Shown: piece after piece, positions 6,792-12,877 of the stretch
How the letters are laid out: each line of letters begins with the position of its first letter
How positions within the stretch are numbered: the stretch's first letter is position 1
DNA from: Phycisphaerae bacterium
GTDB lineage: Bacteria; Planctomycetota; Phycisphaerae; UBA1845; Fen-1342
Assembly (NCBI GenBank): GCA_016935035.1
Contig: JAFGRR010000203.1
Coordinates: 1-12,877 of the forward strand
Direction of reading: 5' to 3'
DNA: 12,877 nt
The notes under the pieces: model-generated
Told to the model about the DNA's origin: nothing
Seen by the model: only the letters and a program-made list of their open reading frames with translations
Database searches by the model: none
Program-made: the position numbers and the translations under genes

Positions 6792-7994
6792 CTACTTACC
6801 TTCGATACCGAGCAATTCAACGTCAAACACGAGGACGGCCTTCGGCGGAATGTGCGGCGGGCGGCCCTGGGCGCCATAGGCCATTTCCCAGGGAATGATG
6901 AGCTTGCGCTTTTCGCCGACTTTCATAAGGCCGACACCCTCAGTCCAGCCCTTGATGACGCGATTCAGGGGGAACTTCGCGGGCTCACCGCGATCGACCG
7001 AGCTGTCGAACTTGGTGCCGTCCAGCAGCCAGCCGGTGTAGTGCACGCTGACCGTGTCGGTTGGGGCGGGCGACGGGCCGGTGCCTTCCTTCAGGATGAT
7101 CGACACCAGGCCCGAGTCGGTCTTCTCGGATTTCTTGCCGGCTTCCTTCTCGGCGTTGGCGATGAATTCCTGCACGATCTTCTCCTGTTCGGCCTCGGCC
7201 TTGGCCGCCGCTGCCTTCGCGGCACGTTCCTCGGCCTCAAATGCGTTCGCCGCGCTCTTGGACATCTCCTCCAGGGCCGCGCGGTTACAGTCGCCGATCA
7301 CCTTGGCGGACTTGACCACGATTGGTGTCGTGGGCGTAACCGCCGGATGCTGTTTCGGCGTTGGGTACTTGGGGTGGTACATGGTCTCGGCCGTGCGGAT
7401 CTTCTCGACTACGTCCATGCCCTCGACGACCTTGCCGAACACCGCGTACGCGGCCCCGCCGCCCATCGGGCGGTCCAGGTTGTACTTCACGGTGCCGTTG
7501 TTGTCGGCGACATTGATGTAGAACTGCGACGTGCCGGAGTTCGGCTCATTGGTGCGCGCCATCGCAATCGTGCCGCGCGTGTTGGACAGGCCGTTCTTCC
7601 ACTCATTCCAGATTCCGTCGCGCAGGCCCTCGCGCTTTTCGCCCATGTCGGCGTCGTAGCCGCCGCCCTGGATCATGAAGTCCGGGATGACGCGGTGGAA
7701 GCACGTGCCGTTGTAGTAGCCGTCATCGACGTACTTGACGAAGTTCCAGGTTGAGATAGGGGCCTTCTCGGCGTTGAGCGCCAGGACAATCGTGCCCAGT
7801 GCGTTCTCGCCCTGTACGATTTCGAGCGCGACGCGCGGTCCCTTGGGCGGGGCCTCGTCCTTGTCCTTGGCAACAGCCGCCGGCTGCGACTGTGTGGTGT
7901 CGTCATCGGCGATGGCCAGCGTGGGCCCGGCCAGCAGCACGCCCGCGCAGACCAGCAGGCCCCACGGTCGGCAATGGGAGAGCATCTTCAACAT
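6792..7994 (-). CDS. Secreted cyclophilin-FKBP fusion prolyl isomerase
   Basis: A 400-residue protein joining two unrelated prolyl isomerase folds. Residues 1-29 look like a signal peptide: a short polar start, the hydrophobic GLLVCAGVLLAG, and likely cleavage after AIA, before DDD. A cyclophilin domain follows (about 53-230) with R101, F106 and Q109 of the active site. Next comes a charged Ala/Glu/Lys helix (about 238-288), a likely coiled coil or stalk. An FKBP domain ends it (about 295-400), with the FKBP12 pocket residues Y319, F329, D330, V346, I347, W350 and Y373. The ATG at 7994 has GGAG (8006-8003) 8 nt upstream; the open frame further upstream (to 8360) overlaps the thioesterase antisense-free region in another frame and lacks support. 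The CypA Trp121 position is not obvious. Likely a periplasmic foldase. Confidence 0.92.
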   Translation of the reverse strand: MLKMLSHCRPWGLLVCAGVLLAGPTLAIADDDTTQSQPAAVAKDKDEAPPKGPRVALEIVQGENALGTIVLALNAEKAPISTWNFVKYVDDGYYNGTCFHRVIPDFMIQGGGYDADMGEKREGLRDGIWNEWKNGLSNTRGTIAMARTNEPNSGTSQFYINVADNNGTVKYNLDRPMGGGAAYAVFGKVVEGMDVVEKIRTAETMYHPKYPTPKQHPAVTPTTPIVVKSAKVIGDCNRAALEEMSKSAANAFEAEERAAKAAAAKAEAEQEKIVQEFIANAEKEAGKKSEKTDSGLVSIILKEGTGPSPAPTDTVSVHYTGWLLDGTKFDSSVDRGEPAKFPLNRVIKGWTEGVGLMKVGEKRKLIIPWEMAYGAQGRPPHIPPKAVLVFDVELLGIEGK

Positions 7995-8062
7995 TTCGGT
8001 TTCTCCGATACGAAAGGTCAATCCGAGGATTGGCGTCAGGAAATAGCGCTTAGCATGGAAGT

Positions 8063-8491
8063 CTAATCGCCGATGGCCTCGGCTGCCACCCCGCCGAGCT
8101 GGGCGTAGAGGTCGTCCGGGAGGCGTGTTGGATGCCCGTCGCGTCCGACGAGCGCCAGCACCGAGCTTGCCTCCGCCACCAGCCGCCCGTCGCGCCTCAA
8201 GGCGTAGTTGTGATCTACGCGAAAGGGTGTCAGACGCGTAGTCGTGGTCGTGAGCGTCAGCAGGTCGTCGTAGCGGGCGGGGGACCGATAACGACAGTCC
8301 AGGCGGGCGACGACGTAGAATAGCTGCCGCTCTTCCATGTCGCGGTAGCGGATGCCGCACAGCCGCAACAGCTCTGTCCGGCCCATCTCGAAATAGACGA
8401 AATAGCGCGCATGGTGCAGGTATCCCATGGCATCGACTTCGGCATAGCGCACGCGGATCTCGATGTCACAGGTGGCGAGTGGCTGGCTCAA
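8063..8491 (-). CDS. YbgC-like hotdog acyl-CoA thioesterase
   Basis: A 142-residue single hotdog domain of the 4-hydroxybenzoyl-CoA thioesterase/YbgC type, which hydrolyses acyl-CoA thioesters in the cytoplasm. The segment YAEVDAMGYLHHARYFVYFEMGRTELLR (16-43 region) carries the catalytic Asp, D20, and the Glu of the FE..R.E helix, E35. The start is TTG at 8491, since no ATG fits before the catalytic motif and a strong GAGGAG lies 5 nt upstream. It begins 2 nt after the CDGSH gene stop, so the two are probably co-translated. Acyl chain preference cannot be read from sequence; there are no tol-pal genes beside it, unlike classical ybgC. Confidence 0.88.
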   Translation of the reverse strand: MSQPLATCDIEIRVRYAEVDAMGYLHHARYFVYFEMGRTELLRLCGIRYRDMEERQLFYVVARLDCRYRSPARYDDLLTLTTTTTRLTPFRVDHNYALRRDGRLVAEASSVLALVGRDGHPTRLPDDLYAQLGGVAAEAIGD

Positions 8492-8493
8492 GG

Positions 8494-8748
8494 CTACTCC
8501 TCGGCTGGCTTGGCGTCCTTGTGTTTACCGTCACACCACGGCATGTTGCCGCTGCGGTGGCACTGGCAGATCCATTTCTTGCCGGCCTCGGCAACCTCGA
8601 CGACGATCGGTCGGCAGCCGGGGGCCATGCTGTGGTGCGTGCCGTCACAGTATGGCAGCTCTTCGGACCAGCCGCACGTGCAATATGCCTTCCGCCCCGG
8701 CGTTTCCTCCACCGGAATAGGCCTCGCCCCATGTTTCTGTCCAGCCAT
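8494..8748 (-). CDS. Tandem CDGSH iron-sulfur protein
   Basis: An 84-residue protein with two CDGSH-type motifs, each expected to bind a [2Fe-2S] cluster through three Cys and one His. The first has C23, C25, C34 and H38 (CTCGWSEELPYCDGTH); the second has C61, C63, C72 and H76 (CQCHRSGNMPWCDGKH). The layout is like the two-motif MiNT/Miner2 class, and small bacterial members are known. Roles proposed for the family include redox sensing and cluster transfer; the partner here is unknown. No membrane segment is present. The ATG at 8748 has GGAGG (8762-8758) 9 nt upstream; ATGs at 8757 and 8754 in frame sit too close to it. It is the first gene of a pair with the thioesterase. Confidence 0.92.
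   Translation of the reverse strand: MAGQKHGARPIPVEETPGRKAYCTCGWSEELPYCDGTHHSMAPGCRPIVVEVAEAGKKWICQCHRSGNMPWCDGKHKDAKPAEE
8497..8502 (-). promoter_or_regulatory. Shine-Dalgarno site that fixes the TTG start
   Basis: The minus strand reads GAGGAG followed by TAGCC and then TTG (8491-8489). The spacing of 5 nt and strong match support TTG as the thioesterase start. The site lies in the last codons of the CDGSH gene. Confidence 0.75.
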
Positions 8749-8781
8749 TGCCATCATCCTCCACACGAAGGCCGCTTGTGC

Positions 8782-8799
8782 CACTGCTCTTGAGCAGTG
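8782..8799. promoter_or_regulatory. 18-bp inverted repeat in the CDGSH leader
   Basis: CACTGCTC (8782-8789) and GAGCAGTG (8792-8799) are perfect complements separated by TT. It lies 34 nt upstream of the CDGSH ATG, within the expected leader. It could be an operator for a dimeric repressor or an RNA hairpin near the ribosome site. Nothing in the window shows which. Confidence 0.45.
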
Positions 8800-8838
8800 C
8801 TTTGTCTCGACGTGTTCCCGATCACCGCGTCCACAGCC

Positions 8839-8853
8839 ATTATACGATCGTAT
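8839..8853 (-). promoter_or_regulatory. CDGSH promoter -10 box overlapped by a palindrome
   Basis: The minus strand has a perfect TATAAT (8844-8839). Only a weak -35 is seen: TTGTCG, 15 nt upstream (8865-8860). A perfect 12-bp palindrome, ATACGATCGTAT (8842-8853), overlaps the box, as repressor operators often do. A start near 8832 would leave a leader of about 84 nt to the CDGSH ATG. Confidence 0.45.
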
Positions 8854-8983
8854 GTTCCCCGACAACCGAACCGTCGCCTGCAACTTGTGCACAGGCCCCG
8901 TTGGCGGTATTTCCAGAGGGATGGGCGGTGGAGCCTCGTACGTTCCTCCCGCCACTAGCACGCAGTGAGACCGGAGTGGTGAC

Positions 8984-10711
8984 ATGACGAACGCCGACGT
9001 GGCACGCGTTTTTGACGAAATCGCGGACATTTTGGAGATCAAGGGCGCGGACGGCTTTCGCGTCAATTCATACCGCCGCGTCGCACGCCAGATCGACGAC
9101 CTCGCGAGCGACATCAACGAGGTGGCCGCCCGTGGCGAGTTGGCCAAGCTGCCGGGCGTCGGCAAGAGCTCGGCGGAGAAGATCAACGAGCTGCTGGAGA
9201 CCGGCGAGCTGAAGATGCGGGGGGAGCTGCTCGCCGAAGTACCCGAATCGCTGCTCGAACTGCTGAAGGTGCCCGGCCTGGGGCCGAAGAAGGTCGCGCT
9301 CCTGTGGCGCGAACGCTCGATCAACTCGCTGGGTGATCTCAAGCAAGCGATCGAGGGCGGCAAGCTCGCCGATCTCAAGGGCTTTGGCAAGAAGAGCATC
9401 GAGCAGATGAGCCATGGCATCGCGTTTCTGGAGAGCAGCGCGGGACGCCGGCGGCTCGGGACCGCGTGGGCGGTCGGCACGCGGCTGCGCGAGTTGGTGG
9501 AGGCGATGCCGGGCGTACGGCGTGTGGAACACGCGGGGTCGTTGCGGCGTGGGTGCGAGACGGTTGGCGATCTTGACCTGCTGTGCGTTGCGGACGACGC
9601 CGAGGGGACTATCAAGGCGTTCACGGAACTCGAGGACGTGACGCAGGTGCTGGCGGCGGGGGGCACGAAAGGCTCCATTCTCTACCAATACCGCCCACGC
9701 CGAAGCATGCAGGTTGACCTGCGCATCGTGTCCGAGGAATCATTCGGTGCCGCGTGGCAGTATTTCACGGGCAGCAAGGAGCACAACGTCCGCCTGCGCG
9801 AACTGGCGGTGAAGCGCGGCTGGTCGCTGAATGAGTACGGCCTGACCGAGGGCGAGCTTGTCATCGCGTCGCGCACCGAGGAAGAGATCTACGCAGCCCT
9901 TGATCTGCCGTGCCCGCCGCCCGAGTTTCGCGAGGACCGCTTCGAGTTCGATCTAAAGGAGATCCCCACTGACCTCATCACGCGCGAGCACATTCGCGGC
10001 GACCTGCACATGCACACGGTCGCCAGCGACGGCGTGAACACGATCGAGGAGATGGCCCGAGCCGCCAAGAAGTTGGGCTACGAGTACATCTGCGTTACCG
10101 ACCATTCCGCCAGCAGCGCCATTGCCAACGGGCTGTCGGCCGACCGGCTGAGCAAGCAGATCGAGGAAATCCACGCGATCAACAAACGTCTCAAGGGCGT
10201 CACCGTGTGGGCGGGGAGCGAGGTGGACATTCTCGCCGGCGGCAAGCTGGACTTTCCGGATGAACTGCTGGCCGAGCTCGATTTCGCTATCGCCTCGATC
10301 CACTACGGTATGGGCTCGGATATCAAGGAAAACACGCAGCGCACGCTGGAGGCGATGCAGAGCCCGTACATCAACGTCATCGGCCACCCGACCGGTCGGC
10401 TGCTCACCCGCCGCGACGCCATGCCCCTTGATATCGAGGCCGTAGCCAAGGAAGCCGCCCGCACGGGGACGGCGCTGGAGATGAACTCGTCGCACCACCG
10501 GCTGGATCTGAAGGACCAGCACGCCCGGCTGGCACGCGACTGCGGTGCCATGATCTGCATCAACACCGATGCGCACGCGACGGACCAGTTCGAGGAAATT
10601 CGTTTCGGCATTGTGACCGCGCGGCGTGGGGGGCTGCTAAAGGGCGATGTTGTGAACACACAGACCGCAGCCCAGATTCGGAAGTTCGTCGAACGTAAGC
10701 GCAGCGGCTGA
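8984..10711 (+). CDS. polX: DNA polymerase/3'-5' exonuclease PolX
   Basis: A 575-residue bacterial family X polymerase, usual length, active in gap filling during base excision repair. The order is an N-terminal 8-kDa-type and helix-hairpin-helix region (about 1-140, with LPGVGKSSAEKI and VPGLGPKKVALL), the polymerase domain (about 150-315) and a C-terminal PHP domain (about 335-570). The catalytic aspartates D196 and D198 (GCETVGDLDLL) and D245 (MQVDLRI) are present, as is FTGSKEHNVRLR. The PHP metal ligands of the exonuclease are present: H342 and H344 (GDLHMHT), D349, H374 (VTDHS), E413 (GSEVD), H440, H468, D529 and H531. The ATG at 8984 has GGAG (8973-8976) 7 nt upstream. It stands alone, divergent from CDGSH; no clear promoter was seen. 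Confidence 0.97.
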   Translation: MTNADVARVFDEIADILEIKGADGFRVNSYRRVARQIDDLASDINEVAARGELAKLPGVGKSSAEKINELLETGELKMRGELLAEVPESLLELLKVPGLGPKKVALLWRERSINSLGDLKQAIEGGKLADLKGFGKKSIEQMSHGIAFLESSAGRRRLGTAWAVGTRLRELVEAMPGVRRVEHAGSLRRGCETVGDLDLLCVADDAEGTIKAFTELEDVTQVLAAGGTKGSILYQYRPRRSMQVDLRIVSEESFGAAWQYFTGSKEHNVRLRELAVKRGWSLNEYGLTEGELVIASRTEEEIYAALDLPCPPPEFREDRFEFDLKEIPTDLITREHIRGDLHMHTVASDGVNTIEEMARAAKKLGYEYICVTDHSASSAIANGLSADRLSKQIEEIHAINKRLKGVTVWAGSEVDILAGGKLDFPDELLAELDFAIASIHYGMGSDIKENTQRTLEAMQSPYINVIGHPTGRLLTRRDAMPLDIEAVAKEAARTGTALEMNSSHHRLDLKDQHARLARDCGAMICINTDAHATDQFEEIRFGIVTARRGGLLKGDVVNTQTAAQIRKFVERKRSG

Positions 10712-10757
10712 TTCGGGGCCCTGACAAACACGCCGACGCGGATGAACGTATTCCACC

Positions 10758-10784
10758 AACGCCATGACTCCTCTGGCTGGCGTT
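10758..10784. terminator. Hairpin between convergent genes
   Basis: AACGCCA (10758-10764) pairs with TGGCGTT (10778-10784) around a 13-nt loop, between the polX stop and the end of the small minus-strand gene. No T-run follows on either strand. It may serve as a shared weak terminator. Confidence 0.3.
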
Positions 10785-10841
10785 CTACAGGCAGACCTGC
10801 TGATTGTCGGGGTACGGCGAATTGGCTCGGTGGCGCGTTGG

Positions 10842-11039
10842 TTACGCGTCGGTCCGCGCTGGCGTCGATCGAGCGGGCGGTCGCCTGGATAGCAGTGCTT
10901 CCAAACGCATCCGCATGCTGTCGATCTCTTCCGCCGTGAATCGCTGCAACACTGGTACCAGGCGTTGAATGGACAGTTCAACGTCCGGCTCGTAGGGTTG
11001 GGCAAAGTCGGCGGCATTGAATTCGGAGAGCTGGGGCAT
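10842..11039 (-). CDS. Small unknown protein, 65 residues
   Basis: I do not recognise this protein. It starts at the ATG at 11039, where GGAG (11049-11046) lies 6 nt upstream; an earlier in-frame ATG at 11051 contains that GGAG in its own codons and is less likely. The sequence begins MPQLSEFNAADF, continues with a predicted amphipathic helix (about 20-50, with ELSIQRLVPVLQRF and EEIDSMRMRLEALL), and ends in a basic, Pro/Arg/Thr-rich tail (RRPPARSTPARTDA). No Cys, signal peptide or membrane segment is seen. The helical core resembles a small regulatory or interaction protein, but this is only a guess. The amino-acid pattern and ribosome site make a real gene more likely than not. Confidence 0.5.
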   Translation of the reverse strand: MPQLSEFNAADFAQPYEPDVELSIQRLVPVLQRFTAEEIDSMRMRLEALLSRRPPARSTPARTDA

Positions 11040-11283
11040 TGGCTTCTCCATTGGCAGCGTTTGCCGAAGTGTTGCCGAATCCTCGGGTTCGATATGCGTC
11101 ACCCAAAATGCTACCGTCAATCCGGGATCATGAAAAGCGGATTCTCGGACGCTGGTCGAGTCTCGCCCCCGTGAAAACCCTGGGGGCACCTACCAGATTG
11201 GTCGTGATTCCCGTTGATTCGGCACCGGGCACCCGCAACAATCAAGTGAGCAGACACTTTCTGGGTACAGGGAGACATGACCC
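11040..11283. other. Divergent intergenic region with an 8-bp direct repeat
   Basis: About 240 bp separate the small minus-strand gene from the secreted protein gene. TTGCCGAA occurs at 11061-11068 and 11072-11079, 11 bp apart, about one helical turn. A possible minus-strand promoter for the small gene is TTTTCA, 17 nt, then TAGCAT, upstream of this repeat (near 11109-11137), but it is weak. No clear promoter for the plus-strand gene was found. Confidence 0.35.
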
Positions 11284-12591
11284 ATGAAAAAGATCACGCG
11301 GAGCTTATGCGTAGTAGCGCTCCTTGCGCTCGTGTTGTCCCTCGCCGCTAACGGTGAGGAGGTAGTCGTCAAGAATGACAGTGTCACCGACTTCGGGCAG
11401 GCGGTGATCGTCGGGGACTTCGTCGAGGGTGAGCACGCGGGTGCCCGCCTGACCTCGCCGTGCGATGGCACGCTGGTGGCCGTTCAGATTGTGTGGCTCG
11501 AAGGTACCGCTGGGCACGGCGATAGCCTGGAAGGTGCGATCCATATTTATCACGCCCCTTCGTTCCCGTCGCCAGGCGTGGAGCTGGCCCTGCTCGAAGG
11601 CCCGGTGCTCTCGCCCGGGTGGCTGAATGAATACCGCTACCTCGACGAGGCCCAGAGCATTCCGCTGAACGTGGCTGTCAGCGCAGGCCAGGAAATCCTC
11701 GTCACGCTCGAGTTCTACAACCCGACGAATGTCGGCAATGGCGGCCCGAGCGTTGTGCGCGACCTCGATGGTTGCCAGTCGGGACGGAACGTGCTGTACG
11801 CGATTCCGGGCGGCTGGCTGAACTTCTGCAGCTTCCTGACCGGCGATCTGGCGATTCGCATGGTCATCGACTGCCCCGGCGTCACTGGCGCATGCTGCTA
11901 TGCCAGCGGCATTTGTGCCAACGATATCGAGGAGGCCGACTGTCTGGCCGAGTTCGGCGCGGTCTGGTACGAGGGGCAGACGTGCGACAACGTTACCTGC
12001 ACGGCGCGCGGGGCCTGTTGCCGCCAGGGCAGTTGCCTCCAGTTGGTCAGCAAAACAGACTGCCAGGCCATCGGCGGCGTCTACGCCGGTGATGGCACGG
12101 ATTGCGCTGATAGCGTCTGTGTGGCCGGCGCCTGCTGCATGCCGGCGACCGGTGAGTGCGTCCAGAATTTCGAGTTCCAGTGCGATGTGCTGGGCGGCGA
12201 CTTCCAGGGCATAGGTACCACCTGCGATCCGAACCCCTGCCCGCAACCAGTCGGAGCTTGCTGCTTCGGCACAGTCTGTCTGGCCAATCAGACCGAGGAT
12301 GCCTGCGTGGGCAGCGGCGGCGAGTGGGCCGGCGCGGAGACGAATTGCAGTGACAACAACGGCGATTCCATACCCGATGCGTGTGAGAGCAGCTTTGCAA
12401 CCGGCGACCTGAACTGTGATGGTGTGACGGATGTCTTCGACATCGATGCCTTCGTGATGGCCATTATTGATCCGGGCGATTACGCGGCGGCCTATCCGGA
12501 CTGTGATTTCATGCTCGCGGACTGCAACGCTGACGACGCGGCCGACGTTTTCGACATCGACTGCTTCGTCGCCTTGATCGTGGGAAAGTAG
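11284..12591 (+). CDS. Secreted GACC-repeat protein with dockerin-like module
   Basis: A 435-residue exported protein of unknown function. Residues 1-24 are a signal peptide (MKKITRSLCV, then a Leu/Val/Ala-rich core). Residues 25-197 form an unrecognised domain, probably beta-rich. Four cysteine-rich repeats follow at 202-239, 243-279, 282-319 and 324-355; the first three have GACC, a Cys about 6 later, a Cys about 9 later, then two more near the end, while the fourth lacks the last one. The linker SDNNGDSIPDACE looks like a Ca2+ loop. The end (374-435) has two dockerin-type loops: D375, N377, D379, D383, D386 and D413, N415, D417, D421, D424, each followed by FDID..FV. GGGAG (11270-11274) lies 9 nt before the ATG. 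No sorting tail (such as PEP-CTERM) is seen. Confidence 0.88.
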   Translation: MKKITRSLCVVALLALVLSLAANGEEVVVKNDSVTDFGQAVIVGDFVEGEHAGARLTSPCDGTLVAVQIVWLEGTAGHGDSLEGAIHIYHAPSFPSPGVELALLEGPVLSPGWLNEYRYLDEAQSIPLNVAVSAGQEILVTLEFYNPTNVGNGGPSVVRDLDGCQSGRNVLYAIPGGWLNFCSFLTGDLAIRMVIDCPGVTGACCYASGICANDIEEADCLAEFGAVWYEGQTCDNVTCTARGACCRQGSCLQLVSKTDCQAIGGVYAGDGTDCADSVCVAGACCMPATGECVQNFEFQCDVLGGDFQGIGTTCDPNPCPQPVGACCFGTVCLANQTEDACVGSGGEWAGAETNCSDNNGDSIPDACESSFATGDLNCDGVTDVFDIDAFVMAIIDPGDYAAAYPDCDFMLADCNADDAADVFDIDCFVALIVGK

Positions 12592-12603
12592 AACATCCAT
12601 CGA

Positions 12604-12637
12604 CTGTCGCGGTGCCGATGCGGGGGCACCGCGACAG
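12604..12637 (+). terminator. Strong hairpin after the secreted protein gene
   Basis: CTGTCGCGGTGCC (12604-12616) and GGCACCGCGACAG (12625-12637) form a perfect 13-bp stem with an 8-nt loop, 12 nt after the stop. CCATC and GATGG outside the stem could extend it. There is no T-run, but place and stability support a role in ending or protecting the transcript. Confidence 0.6.
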
Positions 12638-12658
12638 GTAGGATGGCACGCGATCAGA

Positions 12659-12680
12659 GCCCGAGCGGAAGCGAGCGGGC
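12659..12680. repeat. SPSGSERA-type intergenic repeat
   Basis: This 22-bp imperfect inverted repeat has GCCCG and CGGGC at its ends and a GAAG centre. Read from 12658 in frame it encodes SPSGSERA, a peptide I recall from spurious planctomycete ORFs. Probably one copy of a dispersed repeat. Confidence 0.45.
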
Positions 12681-12700
12681 ATATTGTCGTTAATTTGAAG

Positions 12701-12722
12701 TGGCGAATAGCGGATGGCGAAT
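12701..12722. repeat. Short direct repeat TGGCGAAT
   Basis: TGGCGAAT occurs at 12701-12708 and 12715-12722 with a 14-bp period and partly similar spacer (AGCGGA). It may be the remnant of a short tandem repeat. No gene is seen around it. Confidence 0.4.
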
Positions 12723-12842
12723 TGAGAACCAACCGTCTGCGATTCCAGCCATTCCCGTTGTTACTACGTCACTTCTGAATTTGCCCCGCGCTGCCGTGGC
12801 CTGCTCCCCAAGAGTTGATCCAGATGTTATGAGAGTCGCATG

Positions 12843-12867
12843 CTGGCGGCGGCTATGCCGCCGCCAG
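12843..12867. repeat. Perfect GC-rich hairpin near the window end
   Basis: CTGGCGGCGGC (12843-12853) and GCCGCCGCCAG (12857-12867) form a perfect 11-bp stem with a TAT loop. Short open frames cross it to the window end, but the palindrome explains their sequence better than coding does. It may be a terminator for a gene beyond the window or a dispersed repeat. Confidence 0.5.
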
Positions 12868-12877
12868 GGACTGGAGA

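Noticed and set aside
6771..7754. 327-codon plus-strand ORF opposite the isomerase fusion
   Set aside because: Antisense to both isomerase domains; no recognisable fold or ribosome site.
7995..8360. Upstream extension of the cyclophilin-FKBP gene
   Set aside because: The extra residues are Arg-rich and overlap the thioesterase gene. The ATG at 7994 has a Shine-Dalgarno site and begins a good signal peptide.
8749..9678. Upstream extension of the CDGSH gene
   Set aside because: The longer frame is antisense to polX and Ser/Arg-rich; the ATG at 8748 has GGAGG at proper distance.
11305..12732. 475-codon minus-strand ORF opposite the secreted protein
   Set aside because: Ala/Ile/Val-rich sequence made by the antisense of acidic repeats; it runs through the 13-bp hairpin and has no domain.
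12833..12877. Possible gene start at the window end
   Set aside because: Two short open frames reach the edge, but both are made by the perfect palindrome at 12843-12867 and have no ribosome site.

Overview
The window looks like a chromosomal stretch from a planctomycete, most likely of the Phycisphaerae type. The DNA is GC-rich. The last gene encodes a secreted protein with cysteine-rich GACC repeats and a C-terminal dockerin-like Ca2+ module (GDLNCDG...DID), a style I associate with that group. Three intergenic elements read out as peptides I recall from spurious planctomycete ORFs (HRRDACAT near 930, DREGAV/PYGRGS near 6687-6764, SPSGSERA near 12659). This placement rests on recall and protein style; I ran no search. 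I see no tRNA, rRNA, CRISPR array, insertion sequence or phage gene.

Layout. 1-359: the 3' part of an MpsC-like (DUF2294) gene, + strand. 360-972: no convincing gene, but several hairpins. 4291 down to 973 (- strand): a tight operon of sat (ATP sulfurylase), an nrnA-like DHH phosphoesterase and an M24 Xaa-Pro peptidase, with a good promoter at 4359-4387. 4448-5915 (+ strand): pyrR and pyrB overlapping by 8 nt, divergent from sat. 7994 down to 6101 (- strand): a secreted cyclophilin-FKBP fusion, then a cytoplasmic cyclophilin, separated by a large inverted repeat. 8748 down to 8063 (- strand): a two-motif CDGSH iron-sulfur protein and a hotdog thioesterase that starts at TTG. 8984-10711 (+ strand): DNA polymerase X with its PHP domain. 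11039 down to 10842 (- strand): a 65-residue unknown protein. 11284-12591 (+ strand): the secreted GACC-repeat/dockerin-like protein. The tail, to 12877, holds hairpins and short repeats only.

How the genes work together. Sat makes APS. NrnA-family enzymes remove 3',5'-pAp, the by-product of PAPS use, and also degrade nanoRNA, so their coupling to sat makes metabolic sense. PyrR and PyrB belong to the start of pyrimidine synthesis, but no pyrC follows. The two prolyl isomerase genes look like products of a local duplication, one copy exported and joined to FKBP. Most starts have a Shine-Dalgarno sequence of the GGAG type; pyrR does not and may be leaderless.

The points most worth a second look are the exported dual-family prolyl isomerase, the PyrR that appears to lack known RNA-contact residues and a leader, the ATP sulfurylase missing three of four zinc ligands, and the palindromes around the CDGSH promoter. 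I did not find a clearly new multi-gene system.
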